From JAPHSX01 sp050298555 (lineage in GTDB: Bacteria > Pseudomonadota > Gammaproteobacteria > Thiohalomonadales > Thiohalomonadaceae): a stretch of 10,009 nt of DNA. Below are positions 6,821 to 10,009 of this stretch, piece by piece. Position numbers and translations under genes: made by a program. The notes below the pieces were generated by a model. It did no database searches, was not told the origin of the DNA, and was given only the letters and a program-made list of their open reading frames with translations. The DNA lies in contig JBNKUL010000009.1 of the NCBI GenBank assembly GCA_050298555.1, forward strand, positions 1-10,009, given 5' to 3'. Each line of letters starts with the position of its first letter. Within the stretch, counting starts at the first letter, position 1.

Positions 6821-7578
6821 GGGGCTTCCTTAGTCGGTTTCTCCTGCGCCGGGGCCGCCTCGACTGCGCTCTCCTCCTCCGTTTCGACCCGGGGCTCGGC
6901 CGCCGGTGCCAACGGCTTGCTCTTGCCCGGCTCTACGCCATCGAGCACGGCGCAGAGGGTGGCAAAGGTCGCATCGATACTGCCTTCGGCGGAGACGGTG
7001 TAGAGCTTGTTCTGGCGGCTGAAGTAGTCACGCAGCGGCAGGGTCAGGGTGTCGAAGATGCGCAGCTTGTTCTCGACGGTCTCCTCACGGTCATCGGCAC
7101 GCTGGCGCAGCAGGCCGCCACACTCGTCGCAGCGGTCATCGAGTTTGGGAGGGTTGGTAAAGATATTAAAGGTCTCGCCACAGGAGCGGCAGATACGGCG
7201 ACCGGTGAGCCGCTCCATCAGGTTGTCGAGGTCGATGTCGAGCAGTAATACCGCATCGAGCGGCTGCCCCATGCTGAATAACATAATATCGAGCGCCTCG
7301 GCCTGGGGTAGGCTGCGCGGGAAGCCTTGCAGAATAAAGCCGTCACGGGTGTCCTCCTGCTGCAGACGTTGCTTGATGATGGTGAGCATCAACTCATCGC
7401 CGACCCCCATGCCCACCTCTAACGCTGCCTTGGCCTCCAGCCCTTCAGGGGTTCCCGCCTGCACCGCCTGGCGCAACAGCTTACCGCTGGAGATGGCGGG
7501 GATACGGTGCTTTTCGGCAAGCTTTTTTGCCTGCGTATTCTTGCCCGCCCCCGGCGCGCCCAACAGCACGATTCTCAT
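6781..7578 (-). CDS. adk: Zinc-type adenylate kinase with histone H1-like C-terminal tail (prematurely stopped)
   Basis: A cytosolic nucleotide kinase (2 ADP to ATP + AMP) of 265 residues. The start ATG is at 7578 with GAGG 5 nt upstream (7584-7587). Residues 1 to about 213 are the catalytic core: P-loop GAPGAGKNT (7-15), NMP site SSGKLLR, FILQGFPRSLPQAEAL, GRRIC at the start of the LID, and two Cys pairs (CRSC, CDEC) that should bind zinc. Against the E. coli enzyme, the Gly after the P-loop Lys is Asn, Asp33 is Lys, the Mg-linked Asp84 is Gln and Arg167 is Lys; Arg36 and the Asp-Asp of the LID remain. An acidic linker then leads into KKAPAKKAPAK. TAG at 6781-6783 cuts the tail; the intact form would have 427 residues. 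It may be a specialised paralogue or have altered activity. Upstream, divergently, lies the PPi-phosphofructokinase gene. Confidence 0.9.
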   Translation of the reverse strand: MRIVLLGAPGAGKNTQAKKLAEKHRIPAISSGKLLRQAVQAGTPEGLEAKAALEVGMGVGDELMLTIIKQRLQQEDTRDGFILQGFPRSLPQAEALDIMLFSMGQPLDAVLLLDIDLDNLMERLTGRRICRSCGETFNIFTNPPKLDDRCDECGGLLRQRADDREETVENKLRIFDTLTLPLRDYFSRQNKLYTVSAEGSIDATFATLCAVLDGVEPGKSKPLAPAAEPRVETEEESAVEAAPAQEKPTKEAPAKKAPAKKAPAK

Positions 7579-7958
7579 TACAGCCTCACGTTCCCTTAGG
7601 TTGTGTGGACACCTCTAACCCTTCTGAGCGGTGAAGATGTGAGCTCACGAAGCGACTAAAACGGCCCTTATTCTTTTAGATATTTCTTATAAAGTTTTTT
7701 GCATGGCGGTATAGGCAAATTGCATTACCGTTACTCCCACCAAGGGTTTAAGCTAATCCCACTTTTATGGTCAAGTCAAATACGAGGGCTTTGCAGACGC
7801 GAAAATGAAGCGCTACGTCGCATTTATTCCGCGACGACAAGGCGAGTCAGCGTGGCAACCAGAGCTGAATTCAAAAAAAAAGCGAGCCGGACTCGCCCCA
7901 CCGTCCACTGACCAACAAAAAACAGTAATCGTAATAACCACCAAGGGAGACAGATTTA
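7579..7958. other. Divergent intergenic region between adk and pfp
   Basis: These 380 bases hold the two leaders of adk (minus) and pfp (plus). They contain an AT-rich stretch (about 7660-7710), a 10-bp palindrome GTGAGCTCAC at 7639-7648, and a minus-strand terminator at 7873-7896. Open frames of 70 codons (7699-7911) and 54 codons (7805-7969) lack ribosome binding sites and recognisable motifs. I could not place a convincing -35/-10 pair for either gene. Confidence 0.6.
7873..7896 (-). terminator. Intrinsic terminator facing leftwards, with no gene in front of it
   Basis: On the minus strand a GCGAG/CTCGC stem (7882-7896, 5-base loop) is followed by nine T (7873-7881). This is a canonical intrinsic terminator, though the stem is short. 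No minus-strand gene lies to its right, because pfp is on the plus strand. It may end a small or antisense RNA begun near the pfp start, or insulate adk from antisense transcription. Confidence 0.6.
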
Positions 7959-9332
7959 ATGGCTGTTAAGAAGAAGGCTGCCGCCAAACGTGCAGTGAAA
8001 AAGGCAACCCCGAAAAAGGCCACCACTAAGAGGGCCGCTACCAAGAGGGCCGCGGCAAAGAAGGCCGCTCCTAAGAAGATGAATGCGTTCTACGCACAGT
8101 CAGGTGGTGTAACTGCCGTTATCAACGCCTCCGCTGCCGGTGTCATCGAGACAGCTCGCCAGCACAAAGACAAAATCGGCAAGGTCTATGCCGGCCGTAA
8201 CGGCATCATCGGTGCCCTGCTCGAAGACCTGGTCGATACCGGCAAGGAGAGCAAGAAAGACATCGCCAACCTCAAGTACACCCCCTCCGGCGCCTTCGGT
8301 TCCTGCCGCTTCAAGCTGAAGAGCCTGGAAGACAACAAGCGCGAATATGAGCGCCTGATCGAGGTATTCAAGGCACATAATATCGGCTACTTCTTCTACA
8401 ACGGCGGTGGCGACTCCGCCGATACCTGCTACAAGGTCTCCCAGCTCTCCAAGAAGATGGGCTTCCCGATTCAGGCGATCCACGTACCGAAGACCGTCGA
8501 CAACGACCTGCCGATTACCGACAACTGCCCCGGCTTCGGTTCCGTTGCCAAGTACATCGCCGTTGCCACCCGCGAGGCGAGCTTCGACGTCCGCTCCATG
8601 TGCGCCACCTCCACCAAGGTGTTCGTGCTTGAGGTAATGGGCCGCCACGCCGGCTGGATCGCTGCCGCCGGCGCCCTGGCCGCCGACGAGGATCACGACC
8701 TGCCGGTGGTTATCCTCTTCCCCGAGGTGCCCTTCGATCGCAAGAAATTCATGAAGACGGTAGACGAGAAGGTGAAGCAGTACGGCTACTGCTCTGTTGT
8801 CGTCTCAGAGGGTGTCGCCACCAAGGACGGCAAGTTCCTCGCCGACCAGGGCCTGAAGGACAACTTCGGCCACACCCAACTCGGCGGTGTCGCGCCGGTT
8901 GTTGCCGGCATGATTCGCGACGACCTCGGCTACAAGTACCACTGGGCAGTTGCCGACTACCTGCAGCGCGCCGGTCGTCACGTCGCCTCCAAGTCCGACG
9001 TCGATCAGGCCTACGCCATGGGTAAGGCCGCGGTTGAGCTGGCCGTGAAAGGCAAGAACTCCGTGATGCCCACCGTGGTTCGCACCTCCGACAAGCCCTA
9101 TAAGTGGAAGGTCGGCGAGGCGCCGCTCTCCAAGGTAGCCAACGTCGAGAAGATGATGCCCAAGAGCTTCATCAGCAAGGACGGCTTCGGCATCACCCCG
9201 AAGTGTCGCAAATACCTCGAACCGCTCATCAAGGGTGAGGATCATCCGAAGTATAAAAACGGCATGCCGCAATACACCACGCTCAAGTTGGTGAGCGTGC
9301 CGAAAAAGCTTGGGGATGACTTCAAGCTGTAA
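7959..9332 (+). CDS. pfp: Pyrophosphate-dependent 6-phosphofructokinase with Lys/Ala-rich N-terminal extension
   Basis: A 457-residue cytosolic enzyme that interconverts fructose 6-phosphate and fructose 1,6-bisphosphate using PPi/Pi instead of ATP, and so can work reversibly in glycolysis, gluconeogenesis or the Calvin cycle. The start at 7959 has AGGGAG (7944-7949) 9 nt upstream. Residues 1-40 are a histone-like extension with 14 Lys, 3 Arg, 14 Ala and no acidic residue. The catalytic domain starts near Met41 (NAFYAQSGGVTAVINAS). Key motifs are GGGDS (149-153), whose Asp replaces the Gly typical of ATP-PFKs, PKTVDND (177-183) with the Lys that marks PPi enzymes, MGRHAGWIA (227-235) for sugar phosphate, and YLQRAGRHVASKSD near the end. 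The usual GGDDS is GGGDS here. A strong terminator follows, then hppA, which makes PPi-linked proton pumping the obvious partner. An internal start at Met41 would give a tail-less form, but no good ribosome binding site precedes it. Confidence 0.93.
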   Translation: MAVKKKAAAKRAVKKATPKKATTKRAATKRAAAKKAAPKKMNAFYAQSGGVTAVINASAAGVIETARQHKDKIGKVYAGRNGIIGALLEDLVDTGKESKKDIANLKYTPSGAFGSCRFKLKSLEDNKREYERLIEVFKAHNIGYFFYNGGGDSADTCYKVSQLSKKMGFPIQAIHVPKTVDNDLPITDNCPGFGSVAKYIAVATREASFDVRSMCATSTKVFVLEVMGRHAGWIAAAGALAADEDHDLPVVILFPEVPFDRKKFMKTVDEKVKQYGYCSVVVSEGVATKDGKFLADQGLKDNFGHTQLGGVAPVVAGMIRDDLGYKYHWAVADYLQRAGRHVASKSDVDQAYAMGKAAVELAVKGKNSVMPTVVRTSDKPYKWKVGEAPLSKVANVEKMMPKSFISKDGFGITPKCRKYLEPLIKGEDHPKYKNGMPQYTTLKLVSVPKKLGDDFKL

Positions 9333-9342
9333 CGAAAAGAGA

Positions 9343-9369
9343 GGGGAGCATTTAGCTCCCCTTTTTTTT
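9343..9369 (+). terminator. Intrinsic terminator after pfp
   Basis: A perfect 7-bp stem GGGGAGC/GCTCCCC (9343-9349 and 9355-9361) with a 5-base loop ATTTA is followed by eight T (9362-9369). It starts 10 bases after the pfp stop and would end most pfp transcripts before hppA, so hppA needs either its own promoter in the next 70 bases or readthrough. Confidence 0.93.
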
Positions 9370-9441
9370 GTACCAAAGGAAACACCACAGGAACACCGTT
9401 AAACATCAAAAACAACTGATAATTCTAGGAGGATGTAACTT

Positions 9442-10009
9442 ATGAGTACCGGACTGATGTTCGCACTACTCTGCGCCTTCGCCGCCATAGTCTATGGCTG
9501 GGTGTCGCGCAGCTGGATTCTGAAATTGCCAACCGGCAACGCTCGCATGGTTGAGATCGCCTCGGCCATACAGGAGGGGGCCAAGGCCTACCTCACCCGT
9601 CAGTACACCACCATCGGCATCGTCGGTGTGGTACTGCTGGTGCTCATCGCCATCTTCCTCGATACCTACACCGCCATCGGCTTTGCTATCGGTGCGGTCT
9701 TCTCCGGCCTGGCCGGTTTTATCGGCATGAACATCTCCGTCGCCGCCAACGTACGTACCGCCGAGGCGGCCAACAACGGCCTCAACGCAGCCATGCAGGT
9801 CGCTTTCCGCGGCGGCGCCATCACCGGCCTGCTGGTCGTTGGTCTTGGACTGCTGGGCACGGCTGGCTATTACGCGATCCTGTTGCACCAGGGTTTTGAA
9901 ACAGAACACGCGCTGCATGCGCTGGTCGGCCTGGCTTTCGGCGGTTCGCTGATCTCCATCTTCGCCCGACTCGGCGGCGGTATCTTCACCAAGGGTGCCG
10001 ACGTGGGCG
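9442..10009 (+). CDS. hppA: Membrane-bound H+-translocating pyrophosphatase (5' part)
   Basis: The first 189 residues of an integral membrane pyrophosphatase, which couples PPi hydrolysis to cation (usually proton) export, or makes PPi when run backwards. The start ATG at 9442 has a perfect AGGAGG (9427-9432) 9 nt upstream. Hydrophobic segments lie at about 4-22, 56-76, 80-100, 120-145 and 160-175. Family hallmarks are the first-loop stretch IASAIQEGAKAYLTRQY (39-55), GFIGMNISVAANVRTAEAA, and the beginning of GGGIFTKGADVG at the right edge, which leads into the PPi-binding loop. The catalytic acidic motifs and the Ala/Lys position that tells K+-independent from K+-dependent forms lie beyond the window, so the ion and K+ requirement cannot be judged. 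It follows pfp across a terminator. Confidence 0.95.
   Translation, partial: MSTGLMFALLCAFAAIVYGWVSRSWILKLPTGNARMVEIASAIQEGAKAYLTRQYTTIGIVGVVLLVLIAIFLDTYTAIGFAIGAVFSGLAGFIGMNISVAANVRTAEAANNGLNAAMQVAFRGGAITGLLVVGLGLLGTAGYYAILLHQGFETEHALHALVGLAFGGSLISIFARLGGGIFTKGADVG

Noticed and set aside
6335..7003. Plus-strand open frame of repeated AGAFF/AGAFL that looks like a pentapeptide-repeat protein
   Set aside because: It is the antisense reading of the AKKAP-coding minisatellite of adk. The minus strand has the adk core, start and ribosome binding site; the plus frame has no ribosome binding site and runs into antisense of the adk core.
7639..7648. Palindrome GTGAGCTCAC as a CRP-like site
   Set aside because: The CRP site needs TGTGA and TCACA separated by 6 bases; here the arms abut, and no promoter could be placed next to it.
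7699..7911. Plus-strand open frame of 70 codons between adk and pfp
   Set aside because: There is no ribosome binding site, motif or family resemblance, and it crosses the A-run and hairpin of the minus-strand terminator.
7805..7969. Plus-strand open frame of 54 codons overlapping the pfp start
   Set aside because: There is no ribosome binding site before its ATG and no recognisable motif; the overlap with pfp could allow coupling but nothing supports translation.
8079..8081. Internal start at Met41 of PPi-PFK giving a tail-less enzyme
   Set aside because: No convincing ribosome binding site precedes it, whereas the 7959 start has AGGGAG at proper spacing; kept only as a possibility.
9433..9438. 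Start-stop ATGTAA just before hppA as a regulatory mini-ORF
   Set aside because: It begins directly at the end of the AGGAGG, with no room for initiation; the ATG at 9442 has the normal spacing.

Overview
The window reads as a chromosomal segment of a high-GC gammaproteobacterium. The pairing of a pyrophosphate-dependent phosphofructokinase with a membrane H+-pyrophosphatase is known from sulfur-oxidising and methane-oxidising gammaproteobacteria, including symbionts, so a thiotrophic relative is a reasonable but unproven guess. No tRNA, rRNA, CRISPR array, transposase or phage gene is visible.

Positions 1-3871 (minus strand) hold a very large hybrid sensor histidine kinase: two membrane segments around a CHASE-like periplasmic sensor, five tandem PAS domains, the kinase core and a receiver domain that runs off the left edge. 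A 155-base divergent spacer follows. It carries a well-formed sigma70-type promoter whose -35/-10 spacer and start region are occupied by two mirror-image GTTC-N7-GTTC sites, the LexA box form known from alphaproteobacteria.

Positions 4027-6288 (plus strand) form a compact, tightly spaced SOS cassette: a LexA-family self-cleaving repressor, a Y-family DNA polymerase whose start overlaps the lexA stop, and a short diverged SRAP/HMCES/YedK-like protein beginning Met-Cys. The likely logic is that DNA damage triggers LexA cleavage, releasing synthesis of a lesion-bypass polymerase and an abasic-site-capturing protein together.

Positions 6295-7578 (minus strand) encode a zinc-type adenylate kinase with several changed active-site residues and a long histone H1-like tail of AKKAP pentapeptides encoded by a 15-bp minisatellite. 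One base change (AAG to TAG at 6781-6783) stops the protein at 265 residues; 161 further in-frame sense codons end in a typical Lys/Ala-rich terminus, so the undamaged protein would be 427 residues.

Positions 7579-7958 are non-coding as far as I can tell and contain an intrinsic terminator that faces the 'wrong' way. Positions 7959-9332 (plus) encode PPi-dependent phosphofructokinase with its own 40-residue Lys/Ala-rich N-terminal extension, followed by a strong terminator and the start of the H+-translocating pyrophosphatase gene hppA (9442 to the right edge). The right half is thus an adenylate/pyrophosphate energy-metabolism neighbourhood in which two adjacent enzymes carry histone-like basic tails, the most unusual feature of the window.
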